Positions 52,331-63,592 of a stretch of 64,000 nucleotides of DNA are shown in pieces (the stretch's first letter is position 1; each line of letters starts with the position of its first letter). The position numbers and the translations under genes were made by a program. The notes under the pieces are model-generated. The model had not been told where the DNA came from and searched no databases. It was given only the letters and a program-made list of their open reading frames with translations. The stretch comes from Scylla paramamosain (lineage: Eukaryota > Arthropoda > Malacostraca > Decapoda > Portunidae), in the NCBI RefSeq assembly GCF_035594125.1, contig NC_087191.1, forward strand, positions 5,379,467-5,443,466, written 5' to 3'.

Positions 52331-52814
52331 TCATTGTGCTATTGATTTGTGTTGTGGCTTATGTATAAAATCGTAAAGTCACATCAAGGGATAATTAAGG
52401 TTATTCTAGTACAAACCAAGTATTAGTTATTAAAATAAATAAAGTCGGATGTAGAAGTGAGTGGAACGTGCATTTCTTTTCTTGTTTTGACGTGACGAGC
52501 CCCAGCTACTTGGGGATTGTCTCCCACCAGTCGTCACGAGCTGAACAGGGCTATTAAGATGCATTCTCGCCTTTCTACGAGTTTTACATAGTTAAATTCG
52601 CTAAGTTGGCAAGAACTCAGAAGTCAGAACAATTTAATATCTCAAGGGGGATCCTGCCTTAGCTACGAACACATAGCCAGACAGGCTTGGAACCCAGCGA
52701 CAACCCCTACTGCGAACACATGGCCAGTCAGCTGGTTTGAAACCCCAGTTACCACCACTAACCCCCGGCTGTCACCATAACTCCTAGCCACGTGATCCAC
52801 AGCCAAGTTGCCAG
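52331..52814. other. Unassigned sequence, possibly BEL/Pao LTR remnant
   Basis: It contains AATAAATAAAGT near 52433 and repeated GAACACA-GCCAG and AACCCCAG phrases near 52665-52745. No ORF; LTR identity unproven. Confidence 0.35.
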
Positions 52815-53003
52815 GAGGCAACTGGGTGAGTGAAACTCTGAATAGTTCTCACAGTAAGCTTTATACCAATATCGAGATTTGCTTCAAATTTCCCATAAAC
52901 CATAACTTTGCAAATGTTTCTATGTGCACAAAGAACATACTTTAAATAAATCATATGTAATCCTTCAACTTCCCTTACAACATTATGCCTCAACACTACT
53001 AGA
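52815..53003 (-). mobile_element. Family C LINE fragment C2: RT C-terminal piece
   Basis: The minus strand reads VVLRHNVVREVEGLHMIYLK, then YVLCAHRNICKVMVYGKFEA and NLDIGIKLTVRTIQS. It aligns with C1 at NVMVYGELGKYPVNIHIKNRM. It is cut at 53003 by a plus-strand family A copy. Confidence 0.65.
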
Positions 53004-53006
53004 AAA

Positions 53007-54490
53007 CTTGCTGGAAGTTTGCCTACATTCAGCCTGTTCCTAAAAAGGGTTACCGTTCTCATCCCTCTAACTACCGTGGTATTGTTTTTCCTGCCTATCT
53101 AAAGTTTTTCTAATCTATCCTCAACAGGAAGATTCTTAAACATCGATCACTTCACAATCTTCTATCTGATTGCTAGTATGGGTTCCGTCAAGGCCGCTCT
53201 ACTGGGTCTTTCCTTACTTACTTTTACTTACTTTCCTTACTGGATCTTGGTCATCCTCTTTTAGAGATTTTGGTGAAACTTTTGTTGTTGCCTTAGACAT
53301 ATCAAAAGCTTTTGACAGTCTGGCACAAAGCCATGATTCCCAAACTACCCTCCTATGGCTTCTATCCTCTCTGTAACTTCATCGCAAGTTTCCTTTCTAT
53401 CCGTTCTATTGGTGATGTGGTACACGGTCAGTATTTTTCTCTTAAACATATTAACAGTGATGTTCCTCAGGGTTCTGTCCTGTCACCCACTCCCTTCCTA
53501 TTATTCATCAATGATCTAAACCAAACCTTTTGTCCTATCCACTCCTACGCTGATGATACCACCCTGCACTTTTCCACGTCTTTTCATATACGTCCAACCT
53601 GTCAGGAGGAAGTAAACAGTTCACGCAGGGAAGCCACAGCTCACCTGACCTCTGATCTCTCTAAAATTTCTGACTGGGGTAGAGCAAACTTAGTATTGTT
53701 CAATGCCTCAAAAACTCAATTCCTCCATCTATCAACTCGACACAACCTTCCAGACAACTATCCCCTCTTCTTCAATGACACTCAAATGTCCCCCTCTTCT
53801 ACACTGAACATCCTCTGTCTGTCCTTTACTTATAATCTGAACTGGAAACTTCACATCTCATCTCTAGCAAAAACAGCTTCTATAAAGTTAGGTGTTCCGA
53901 GACGTCTCCGCCAGTTTTTCTTACCCTCTCAGCTTCTAATTCTGTACAAGGCCCTTATCCGTCCATGTATGGAGTATGCTTCACATTTTCGGGGGGTTTC
54001 CACTCATACTGGTCTTCTTGACAGGGTGGAATCAAAAGCTTTTCGTCTCATCAACTCCTCTCCTCTAACTGACTGTCTTCAGCCTCTCTCTCACCGCCGC
54101 AATGTTGCATCTCTAGCTGTCTTCTACCGCTATTTTCATGCTAACTACTATTTTGATCTTGCTAATTGCCTCCCCTCCTCCCGCGGCCTCGCTGCACAAG
54201 ACTTTCTTCTTTCTCTCACTCCTATTCTGTCCACCTCTCTAACGCAAGAGTTAACCAGTTTTCTCAATCATTCATCCCTTTCTCTGGTAAACGCTGGAAC
54301 TCCCTGCCTGCTTCTGTATTTCCACCTTCCTATGACTTGAATTCCTTCGAGAGGGAGGTTTCAAGACACTTATTAATCAGTTTTTGACTACCGCTTTGGA
54401 CCCTTTTATGGGACTGGCATTTCAGTGGGCATTTTTTTTATTGGATATTTGTTGCCCTTGGCTAGTGTCCATCCTACATAAAAAAAATAA
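53007..54490 (+). mobile_element. Family A LINE copy A20, 5' truncated with 3' end
   Basis: It starts at the CWKFAYIQPVPKKG region. The RT follows (YGFRQGRSTG, DISKAFD; then [26 protein letters not shown]) and the C-terminus. The 3' UTR ends in poly-A and an (AAAT)n run at 54488-54511. Several small indels break the frame near 53310, 53520 and 54150. It lies within family C sequence on both sides. Confidence 0.9.
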
Positions 54491-54504
54491 AATAAATAAA
54501 TAAA

Positions 54505-55186
54505 TAAATAACCACACATATTGGCATCATTGCTGTTCTTAACAAACCATTTACCTCGTCTGGGAAAAACTTCCCAAGCTGGATCAGCAAGTATTTTCTG
54601 TAGGTCTTCATTAATTACAAAAACATATTTAAAATTAGCATTTTCACTGACTTGGATAACAGAATCATGGTTAATACTATAAACATATTCATTAACTTTA
54701 CTTTTATCCCACTTCCCTGGCTTAATTACTGACTCTGATTGCTTCCTATTCCGACATTCTCTCTTTTCCTTTTCCTCATGTCGAATCTTTACCTACCAAA
54801 CTAACTGTTGTTAGTTATCTTGATACCAAGTTATACAATAATGGACATCTGAAAAGAACGGGTCGAAATCCAAGATCTTAAAATACTGCACCTTAGGCAG
54901 TAGGAACGGTTTCCCAATAACATAGTCTACAATAGTATTACGGATAGTAGTTTCCTTACCAATGATTTCATTCTCTCCAACTTTTCCATGCATACCATGT
55001 TATTTTTACATATTAGCAATAGTTTCAAACCATTCCCAATTACTCTCGTAATGTCTCGATTGTTTCTCAGTTGGAATGTCAAACTACAGCAAATTCTCAT
55101 GCACGTTTTTAATTTTCCTTGTATCAGTCATCATCCTCGAAACACATATGGACTCAAATGAACAACATCAATAGCAGTGCTTGTGG
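54505..55186 (-). mobile_element. Family C LINE fragment C2: endonuclease part
   Basis: The minus strand gives FDIPTEKQSRHYESNWEWFE, MHGKVGENEIIGKETTIRNT, FKILDFDPFFSDVHYCITWY and VIQVSENANFKYVF. N-S-R-H-G-K-x-G-like text followed by F-x-x-x-D-F-x-P-x-x-S-D-V-H is the end of an APE endonuclease, with SDVH as the catalytic S-D-H. The 5' edge (55103-55180) matches C1 at 45630-45705. It is cut at 55187 by family A. Confidence 0.72.
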
Positions 55187-55640
55187 TGGTTCCACTCATA
55201 CTGCTCTTTTAGACAGTGTCTTTTTCGTCTCATCAACTCCTCTCCTCTGACTGACTGTCTTCAGCCTCTTTCTCATCGCCACCATGTTGCATCTCTTGCT
55301 ATCTTCTACCGCCATTTTCATACTAACTCCTGTTCTGATCTTGCTAATTGCATGCCTCCCCTCTTCTGCACAAGACTTTCCTTTTTCTCTCACCCATATT
55401 CTGTCCACCTCTCTAATGCAAGAGTTAACCAGTATTCTCATTCCCTTTCTCTGGTAAACTCTGGAATTCCCTGCCTGTTTCTATATTTCCACCTTCCTAT
55501 GACTTGAACTCCTTAAATTTTTGACCGCCGCTTCGGACCCTATTTGGGGACCGGGATCTCAGTGGGCTTTTTTTTTTTTTTAGATTCTTGTTGCTCTTGG
55601 CCGGTGTTTCTCCTACATAAAAAAAAAAAAATAAATAAAA
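55187..55640 (+). mobile_element. Family A LINE copy A21: 3' end with internal deletion
   Basis: It begins at GSTHTALLD, continues through SSPLTDCLQPLSHR to the C-terminal PYSVHLSNARVNQYS, lacks the FKREVSRHL block, and ends with the 3' UTR (CTTGGCCGGTGTTTCTCCTACAT) and poly-A. Confidence 0.9.
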
Positions 55641-56940
55641 AATTGTGGATGGCACATCAAAATGAAACATCAAACCTCCGTCTTGCTCTCTCCACCGGCT
55701 ATTCACAATAGCATTGCTCTGTACACACGATGCCTGACTCTCGGCTACCTACCCATTCACTCCTGCCCTGGCAAGAAGTGGGGCAACGCATACATGAGGG
55801 ACAGAACCCTCCTTAACTACACTGACATGTTGCAGCAGCTGCCAGCACGGGTGGCTCACAACGTGAGAAAACACCCACGATGTCTGGTCCCGGCAGGGGA
55901 GCGGACTCCTCCCCGTCTCCGGTGCACCCCTCAGTCGAGGGAACTTCCACCTCCCCAGTAGAGTTAGGAACATCCCCGCCCTCGGCAGCGACCCTTGACA
56001 CACCAGTCATAAGTAGCTGGGGCCCGGACTGAGCACTGGCGCCCACAGACTCAACACCAGGTGACAACTCCACCTCGGTGCCACCTCCGAGAAGCTCTGC
56101 AGGGTGACGCAAACCATCAAACACACAATCCAAATCCAACACTCCAGCCTCACCTTCGGTAACACTCTCACCAAAGTCAGGTGCTTCTTGCAGTGGATCT
56201 GCGATTGTGCAATCAGCCCCTGCACACTGACTCAAAGATGGGTATAACTCTGGCTCATTAAAACCTTGGCCAGCAGCAGGAAAGGTCTCTGGGCACTCTG
56301 CCTCTACTGTAACCTCAATACAAACTCTGCGCTCCTTTTGTGGTGGCCCTTCCTTATTGCAGTCGACCCTTTGAGTCACAGATCCGGGGTGCTCGCGTCG
56401 CTTTAGGGCGAGTAACAACAGGAACAATGAGTCACAAACTTCACCCTCCTCATCTAGGATGGGGTCCGCGGATGGGAGCTGCTCCCAGACTCTTCCACCT
56501 GCCATGCCATTCCCTAGAAGGAAATCAATCCCCGACGCTGACAGATCCTCCGCTAGTGCCAACTGCGCCTCCGTGGTCACTAATAGGCATGACAGCCTAA
56601 TCTCCGCCTTAATGAAGTTCTCTGCGGCGCCAGGTCTCCGGCGCCACACAGGCTGATCAGAGGCAACTCACCTCCCAGTCACATTTCTGCACAGCGACTG
56701 CTTTGCGGCTGTATCTTTTAAAACTGTAACAGGGTGTGTAACCCCATCAATCTCAACTCTGCCTTTACATAAAAAAATGAACAGCACCAGTCCAACTCAG
56801 ACCTTACAAAGGACAGTGAAGTATTGGGGGGATGACCACAACGGATTTCCACTGTCACGACCAAACACAGCCCGGATCTCGTCACCCTACTGGTCCCAGC
56901 CCTGGGACACAATCAAAGCTACCGGCTTCTGGGGCGCAGT
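55641..56940 (-). mobile_element. Family F LTR retroelement relic F3: protease and acidic region
   Basis: It matches F1 over 24640-25800 (for example the CTGGTCCCGGC--GGGA and GACACAATCAAAGC blocks). The minus strand begins at the CIVSQGWDQ-like block near 56910 and ends near 55650, where the family A poly-A is joined. The gag side is cut by a minus-strand family A copy at 56966. Confidence 0.7.
55813..56770 (-). pseudogene. Family F retropepsin plus long acidic linker (F3)
   Basis: The N-terminal strand reads CKGRVEIDGVTHPVTVLKDT, followed by AAKQSL. D-T-A-A stands where retropepsins have D-T-G-A, the catalytic Asp being kept. After a break, a 278-residue frame (55813-56649) has AQLALAEDLSASGIDFLLGN and GMAGGRV, the closing part of the protease, then about 230 residues rich in Glu, Pro and Ser (EAPDFGESVTEGEAGVLDLD). 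Such a long acidic tail between protease and RT is unusual. It would cut the gag-pol precursor if intact. Confidence 0.62.
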
Positions 56941-56965
56941 GGAAATTAAAGGAAAGGAAATTAAA

Positions 56966-58858
56966 GGAAATTAAAGCAATAGGACGGTAGTTTGAGGGAT
57001 TAGAACGGTCACCCTTTTTAGGAACAGGCTCAATGTAGGCAAACTTTCAGCAAGAAGGAAAGGTAGATGTTGACAGACAGAGCTGAAAGAGTTTGACTAG
57101 GCAAGGTGTAAGCACAGAGGCACAGTTTCGGAGAACAATAGGAAGAACCCCATCAGGTCCATAAGCCTTCCGAGGGTTTAGGCCAGCGAGGGCACGGAAA
57201 ACATCATTGCGAAGAATTTTAATAGGTGGCATGAAGTAGTCAGAGGGTGGAGGAGAGGGAGGAACAAGCCCAGAATCGTCCAACGTAGAGGTTTGAGCGA
57301 AGAGTTCAGCTTTAAAAATAGATGTGATAGCAGTGGTTCCATCTGGTTGAAATAGAGGAGGGAAAGAAGCAAACTTATTGGAGATTTTTTTGGCTAGATG
57401 CCAGAAGTCACGTGGGGAGTTAGATCTTGAAAGGTTTTGACATTTTCTGTTAATGAAGCAGTTTTTGGCTGGTTGGAGAACAGACTTGGCATGGTTCCGG
57501 GCAGATATATAAAGTGCATGAGATTCTGGTGATGGAAGGCTTAAGTACCTTTTGTAGGCCACCTCTCTATCATGTAAAGCACGAGAACAAGCTGTGTTAA
57601 ACCAAGGTTTAGAAGGTTTAGGACGAGAAAAAGAGTGAGGAATGTGCGCCTCCATGCCAGACACTATCACCTTTGTTATGCGCTCAGCACACAAAGACGG
57701 GTTTCTGACACGGAAGCAGTAGTCATTCCAAGGAAAATCAGCAAATACCTTCTCAGGTCCCCCCAACTAGCAGAGGCAAAACGCCAGAGGCACCTTCCTT
57801 TAGGGGGATCCTGAGGAGGGATTGGAGTGATAGGACAAGATAAAGATATGAGATTGTGATCGGAGGAGCCCAACGGAGAAGAAAGGGTGACAGCATAAGC
57901 AGAAGGATTAGAGGTCAGGAAAAGGTCATGAATGTTGGGCGTATCTCCAAGACGGTCAGGAATACGAGTAGGGTGTTGCACCAATTGCTCTAGGTCATGG
58001 AGGATAGCAAAGTTGTAGGCTAGTTCACCAGGATGGTCAGTGAAGGGAGAGGAAAGCCAAAGCTAGTGGTGAACATTGAAGTCTCCAAGAATGGAGATCT
58101 CTGCAAAAGGGAAGAGGATCAGAATGTGCTCCACTTTGGAAGTTAAGTAGTCAAAGAATTTCTTATAGACAGAGGAGTTAGGTGAGAGGTATATATAGTA
58201 CAGATAAATTTAGTTTGAGAGTGACTCTGTAGTCGTAGCCAGATGGTGAAAAACTCGGAAGATTCAAGAGCGTGGGCACGAGAGCAGGTTAAGTCATTGC
58301 GCACATAAATGCAACATCCAGCTTTGGATCGAAAATGAGGATAGAGAAAGTAGGAGGGAACAGAAAAGGGGCTACCGTCAGTTGCCTCAGACACCTAAGT
58401 TTCAGTGAGGAAAAGAAGATGAGGTTTAGAAGAGGAGAGGTGGTGCTCTACTGATTGAAAATTAGATCTTAGACCGCGAATGTTGCAGAAGTTAATGAAG
58501 AAAAGTTGAAGGGGGTGTCAAGACACTTAGGGTCGTCGACAGAAAGGCAATCCGACCTGGGGACATTTATGGTCCCCTTCCCAGATGGGGACTCCGAGGC
58601 TGGTGTAGGAGTCGCCATGATAATTTTGAAATTTTTGAGTGAAGGGTGTGTGTGTTATTAGGTGCTTGTAGTTTTGTTTGGAGGAAGAGAGTTGTCCTTA
58701 GAGGGCAGGCTGTGACTGCCCCCTTGTGTTGTGAGACACAAAGGGAAACGTTCAGTGAGGTCACAGCTGGGTTTAATGATAAGTTCACAGCACCCCCTGA
58801 ACAGTGCTTTAGACCTCACTGGGAGTAATTATCGTTTCAGCAGGTGTCTACCAGAAGA
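56966..58858 (-). mobile_element. Family A LINE copy A22: 5' half, 3' truncated
   Basis: The intact 5' end (TCTGGTAGACACCTGCTGAAAC at 58858 on the minus strand) is followed by the 5' UTR, ATG at 58617 (MA-T-P-A-S), NIRGL, endonuclease ([11 protein letters not shown]) and linker, then RT to NYRPIA near 56980, where it stops. The right half of the RT and the 3' end are missing, the reverse of usual LINE truncation. GGAAATTAAA is repeated about three times at the break (56941-56976). Frame breaks near 57765 and 58150. Confidence 0.92.
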
Positions 58859-59134
58859 GCAAGGCTAGTGTGTAAGAAATGGCAGCCTGTCACTACTGGT
58901 GCTGATGGACGCGGTTGCCAGCTAGTATTATGTGACAATGCAACATGGATGGATGCCGCATTACAATAACATTGAGGATACATGAATGAGAAATACATTT
59001 AGTACATATGAATACATAAATAAAGGAACATTGGCTGTATTCACTCACAATGACTATATTATAAATTAATATATCAAGAACACTACTAATCTTTTATGTC
59101 CATTATATTTTATTTCATTTTACAAAATCTTAGA
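58859..59134. other. Unassigned sequence
   Basis: Nothing recognised between the family A 5' end and a LINE relic; AT-rich from 58970. Confidence 0.4.
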
Positions 59135-59560
59135 TACAGGCTTGAAGATGGCTGGGTGGTAGCATTGTTTCTATTCAAAAAAATCAGGGAGATGAAAATT
59201 ATGTTAATAACTATAGAGGGATTACTTTGTTAAGCTGAATGAGTAAATTATTTCCTAGTATATTCACAGGTCAACTCATCATTGTGATGAAATAAAATTA
59301 ATTGAAGATCCTCAAGCTGGGTTGAGGAGGGCCTATTCCATTAATGATCATATATTTGTGTTGAAATATATTGTTGATTTATTTGCTTGAAAGAGAAGAA
59401 ATTGTTTTGTTTGTATATTTATTAAGGGAAAGCGTTGTATATGGGATGGGGAGATGTGTTGTGGTTGGTACAAGCGTGTTAGGTCTGGAATTACTGGAAA
59501 GTTTTAGACTCTGGCTAAGAGCATGTATTGTTATGTGCATCAAGATAAGATGATGTAAAG
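59135..59560 (+). mobile_element. Family C-type LINE fragment C3: RT core relic
   Basis: Across frames the plus strand gives GWVVALF-FKK, NYRGIT-L, then EDPQAGLRRAYSINDHIFVL and KYIVDLFA. These are the RT fingers motifs (N-Y-R-G-I, Q-x-G-F-R-x-x-x-S, D-H-I). The palm catalytic blocks are too decayed to place. Assignment to family C rather than another LINE is tentative. Confidence 0.5.
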
Positions 59561-60239
59561 TGAAGGGAAGTAAGAACGAATGAGAAAAGAATAATTAAGG
59601 AAGGGGAAAGAGAGAAAGATGACTTGGACATGTCCCTGACACCTAGCCTAACAAGCCTAAAGCTTCTAGTACATTATTTACTTACGAAGTCACTCATATT
59701 CCTTACGTTAATTTCCTTACTTTCCCTTGTCCCTTCAATCTGTGTCTCACCCAGTATTTAATAGAAGATTTGGTCTTGACAATAAAATAATCAGTATTCA
59801 TCTAGACCTCCAAGTTTGATCAATGAAATTTTCAGAAGTAGAGTGTTTTGCTCATGTGAACTAGCATGGGGTGCAGAGCAGCAAACTGGTGGATGTATGT
59901 TTGTATGTATATCACCGCCACATCCTCTTTCTCTTGTACACTCCTCCTTTGTAGCAGAGTGGGAGAGTGGTGCAGTTTCCCAGTCACTACCCAGCACTTA
60001 GACAGAGCAGATGTATTGAGGCAGGCAATAATATCTGGAGGAAACTGAGGCGGATAACAGTTAGTCAGGTCAGTTGCTTTAAGGGGATAAGTGATTCATT
60101 ACCGGCTATACACCCCGGCCTGCTTACATACTATAGGAGTCTCCTTAGTAGCCTGCCAGGATGTGTTGTTGTGTATAACACACTCCAAACCTTGTGAAGT
60201 TACTTCTCAGCTGCGTGTGTGTGTGGGGCAAGTTCTTGT
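59561..60239. other. Unassigned sequence upstream of the family F leader
   Basis: No domain seen; several short ORFs on both strands lack support. The right half may be the outer part of a family F LTR. Confidence 0.35.
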
Positions 60240-60745
60240 ACGGTGAGCGGTGAATCACCCTCCTATGTGTTCGTTGGCACTTGTCTGTAGTCGTTTTCCT
60301 AGTTAGTAAGCTTGTTGTGTTAAATGCTACTATTGGCTGATGCTGCTCAGCCGTAGAGGGCCTAAGTGAAAAGCTGTGTAGTGAACTATAGCCCCTCCTC
60401 ATGCCCTGCTCAGGCCCTGACAAGGCCTGCTGTCCAGGAGGCAGTAAACGACACTACTTAGCTTGAGGCTATAACACGCTGCTGGACAGTGGGAGGATTT
60501 GTTATGAGGGCGATTGTCTAGTAGTATTTTATACCTCGACCACATACGTGTTATTACATGTTAGAATTGTTTCTCCCTAGACATGTTTGTTAATTATTGT
60601 TTGAACATTTCCCTTGTCTTTAGGCGGATAAAACAGACTGGTGACCTCAATTAGTGTGACCTAGTGTTACGACCGTTGTTAAGAAGGGTGCAATGGTCAA
60701 GATAGGACCTTGTAACTCATATTTATCCCTGTACCTTCTTTGCCA
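60240..60745 (+). mobile_element. Family F LTR/leader-like sequence F2
   Basis: Matches 26757-27320 read in reverse. It shares GAATCACCCTCCT, AAACAGACTGGTGACCTCA and AGGACCTT phrases and lies just before family F gag. Confidence 0.55.
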
Positions 60746-60806
60746 CAAGGGTGGGGCAGTTTGTTGTTTCATTGTCTTGTGTGTGTGCCGACATTCTGTG
60801 TAAGCC

Positions 60807-61611
60807 ATGGAAGGCAAACCAGGTAACAGGATGACTCACGACCTGGGTCCCTTGCCTCTGTTAGAAGCGGCAGTGCAGACTTCCAGTTCAGTGAGAGGGC
60901 ATCTAGACCAACACACAGTGTCCACGGGCATGTTAGGCCTGGCCGCAGCACAGCAAACTTAAGTTGGAAATGAGGAGAATAGAGTTGGAAGCTGAGAGGG
61001 AGAGAAAATTAAAAAAAGGCTTGAATTGGAAGTTAAGGAAAAGAGATTGAAGACTGAGGAAGCTGGAGAAGCCAAGAGGCTTGAAGCCGAGAGGGAAGCT
61101 AAGAGCTTGAGCAAGAGAGCAGAGAAAGAGAAAGAGCAAGAGAGTGAGAAAGAGAGTGAGCAAGATAAAGAGATGAGTCTACTTGAAGCCAAAAAGGAGA
61201 AGGAAATGGGGTTACTTGTGGAGGAGACAAAGATGTATGAGAGGAAAGAAGCTGATGCTTAAGTTGGAGAAGACTAGTTGATTCCTGAGTTTGATGAGAA
61301 GAAAGTAACCGAATGGATCAGGTGGTTTGAGAAAGAAGGCCTCTGAATTTTATTGGCCTCAGGAGAGATGGATTGTCCTGATGGCTAATATGTTGAAGGG
61401 CAAAGCTTTGGAAGTTTATGACAGGATATCAGTAGAGGATTTGGAGGATTATGATGAGTTTAAAGCCGACATCCTGAGAGCTTATGAGCTGTGGCCAGAG
61501 AAGTATAGGCTACAGATTCGTGTAGGTAAGAAAAGGCCTATTGATTCTTATTCAAAATGTGCTCGCTATCTCGAGGAGATTTTCGAAAAATGGATTGCAA
61601 GCGAGCACTTG
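60807..61611 (+). pseudogene. Family F gag: coiled coil plus SCAN-like capsid (F2)
   Basis: ATG 60807 begins MEGKPGNRMTHDLGPL. After about 50 residues comes a very charged helix (KLEMRRIELEAERERKL; KEKEQESEKESEQDKEMSLL; KEKEMGLLVEETKMYERKEA). A linker with LIPEFDEKKVTEWIRWFEK follows, then the capsid-like domain: MANMLKGKALEVYDRISVED, LEDYDEFKADILRAYELWPE and KYRLQIRVGKKRPIDSYSKC with RYLEEIFEKWIAS. The pattern E-x-Y-R-L-x-F/I-R with C-x-x-Y-L-E-E matches SCAN-like Gypsy capsids. Frame breaks lie near 60960, 61015 and 61260-61345. Family A sequence cuts it at 61612. Confidence 0.7.
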
Positions 61612-63592
61612 TGTGGAGGAGGCAGTAAACACCTGCTGAAACGATAATTACTCCCAGTGAGCACTTTATGTTTCTGCCCGGAACTATGGCAAGTCTGTTC
61701 TCCAACTAGCCAAAAACTCCTTCATTAACAGAAAGTGTCAAAACCTTTCCAGATCTAACTCCCCTCGTGACTTCTGGCATCTACCCAAAAATATCTCCAA
61801 TAACTTTGCTTCGCTTTCTTTCCCTCCTTTATTTAAACCAGATGGCACCACTACTATCACATCTATTTCTAAAGCTGAACTCTTCGCTCAAACCTTTGCT
61901 AAAAACTCTACCTTGAACGATTTTGGGCTTGTTCCTCCCTCTCCTCCATCCTCTGACTAGTTCATGCTACCTATTAAAATTCTTCGCAATGATGTTTTCC
62001 ATGCCCTCGCTGGCCTAAACACCCGGAAGGCTTATGGACCTGATGGGGTACCTCCTATTGTTTTCCGAGACTGTGCCTCTGTGCTTGCAACTTGCCTAGT
62101 CAAACTCTTTCAGCTCTGTCTGTCAACCTTTCCTTCTTGCTGAAAGTTTGCCTACATTGAGCCTGTTCCTAAAAAGGGTGACCGTTCTAATCCCTCAAAC
62201 TACCGTCCTATTCCTTTAATTTCCTGCCTATCGAAAGTTTTTGAATCTATCCTCAACAGGAAGATTGTTAAACATCTATCACTTCACAACCTTCTGTCTG
62301 ATTGCCGGTATGGATTTCGTCAAGGCCGCTCTTTTAGAGATTTTGGTTAAACTTTTGCTGTTGCCTTGGACATATCAAAAGCATTTGACAGAGTCTGGCA
62401 CAAAGCTTTGATTTCCAAATTACCCTCCTATGGCTCCTATCCTTCTCTCTGTAACTTCATCTCAAGTTTCCTTTCTGACCGTTCTATTGCTGTTGTGGTA
62501 GACGGTCACTGTTCTTCTCCTAAATCTATTAACAGTGGTGTTCCTCTGGGTTCTGTCCTGTCGCCACTCTTTTCTTATTATTCATTAATGATCTTCTAAA
62601 CCAAACTTCTGGTCCTATCCACTCCTACGCTGATGATACCACTCTGCACTTTTCCACGTCTTTTCATAGACGTCCAACTCTTCAGGAAGTAAACATTTCA
62701 CGCAGAGAAGCCACAGAACGCTTGACTTCTGATCTTTCTAAAATTTCTGATTGGGGCAGAATAAACTTAGTATTGTTCAATGCCTCAAAAACTCAATTCC
62801 TCCATCTATCAACTCGACACAACCTTCCAGACAACTATACCCTCTTCTTCAATGACACTCAACTGCCCCCATCTTCTACACTGAACATCCTCGGTCTGTC
62901 CTTTACTTATAGTCTGAACTGGAAACTTCACATCTCATCTCTAGCTAAAACAGCTTCTATGAAGTTAGGCGTTATGAAACGTCTCCACCAGTTTTTTTTT
63001 TTTTTTTTTTCATCCCCCCCAGCTGCTAACTCTGTACAAGGGCCTTATCCGTCCATGTATGGAGTATGCTTCACATGTCTGGGGGGTTCCACTCATACTG
63101 CTCTTTTAGACAGGGTGGAATCAAAAGCTTTTCGTCTCATCAATTTCTCTCCTCTAACTGACTGTCTTCAGCCTCTTTCTCATCGCTGCAATGTTGCATC
63201 TCTAGCTATCTTCTACCACTATTTTCATGCTAACTGCTCTTCTGATCTTGCTAACTGCATGCTCTTCCCGCGGCCTCGCTGCGCAAGACTTTCTTCTTTC
63301 TCTCACCCCTATTCTGTCCACCTCTCTAATGCAAGAGTTAACCAGTATTCTCAATCATTCATCTCTTTCTCTGGTAAACTCTGGAACTCCCTGCCTGTTT
63401 CTGTATTTCCACCTTCGTATGACTTGAATTCCTTGAAAAGGGAGGTTTCAAGACAGTTATCCTTCAATTTTTGACTACCGCTTTGGATCCTCGTATGGGA
63501 CTGGGATTTCAATAGGCATTTTTTTTATTTTTATTTATTTTTTTTGTTGTTGTTGTCTTTGGCCAGTGTCCCTCCTACATAAAAAAAAAAAA
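61612..63592 (+). mobile_element. Family A LINE copy A23 with the endonuclease region deleted
   Basis: The first about 46 bp are the authentic 5' end (GGAGGCAGTAAACACCTGCT to CTCCCAGTGA). They are fused at about 61658 to GCACTTTATGTTTCTGCCCG, the [10 protein letters not shown] codons, which removes about 1.3 kb (5' UTR rest, start codon and endonuclease). RT pieces follow ([23 protein letters not shown] at 62366, SYADDTT near 62630), then the C-terminus, 3' UTR and poly-A at about 63581. Other lesions are a stop in SSD*FML, a deletion of the TGDLLAFLTESW part near 62330, and a T19 expansion at 62992-63010. Confidence 0.92.
62992..63010. repeat. T19 homopolymer inside family A copy A23
   Basis: The normal CAGTTTTTCTCACC of the family has become G(T)19CATCCCC, expanding a 5-T run and shifting the frame. 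Confidence 0.95.

Noticed and set aside
59371..59553. Plus-strand ORF of 60 codons (MLIYLLEREEIVLF)
   Set aside because: It is one frame of the decayed LINE RT fragment C3, not a separate gene.
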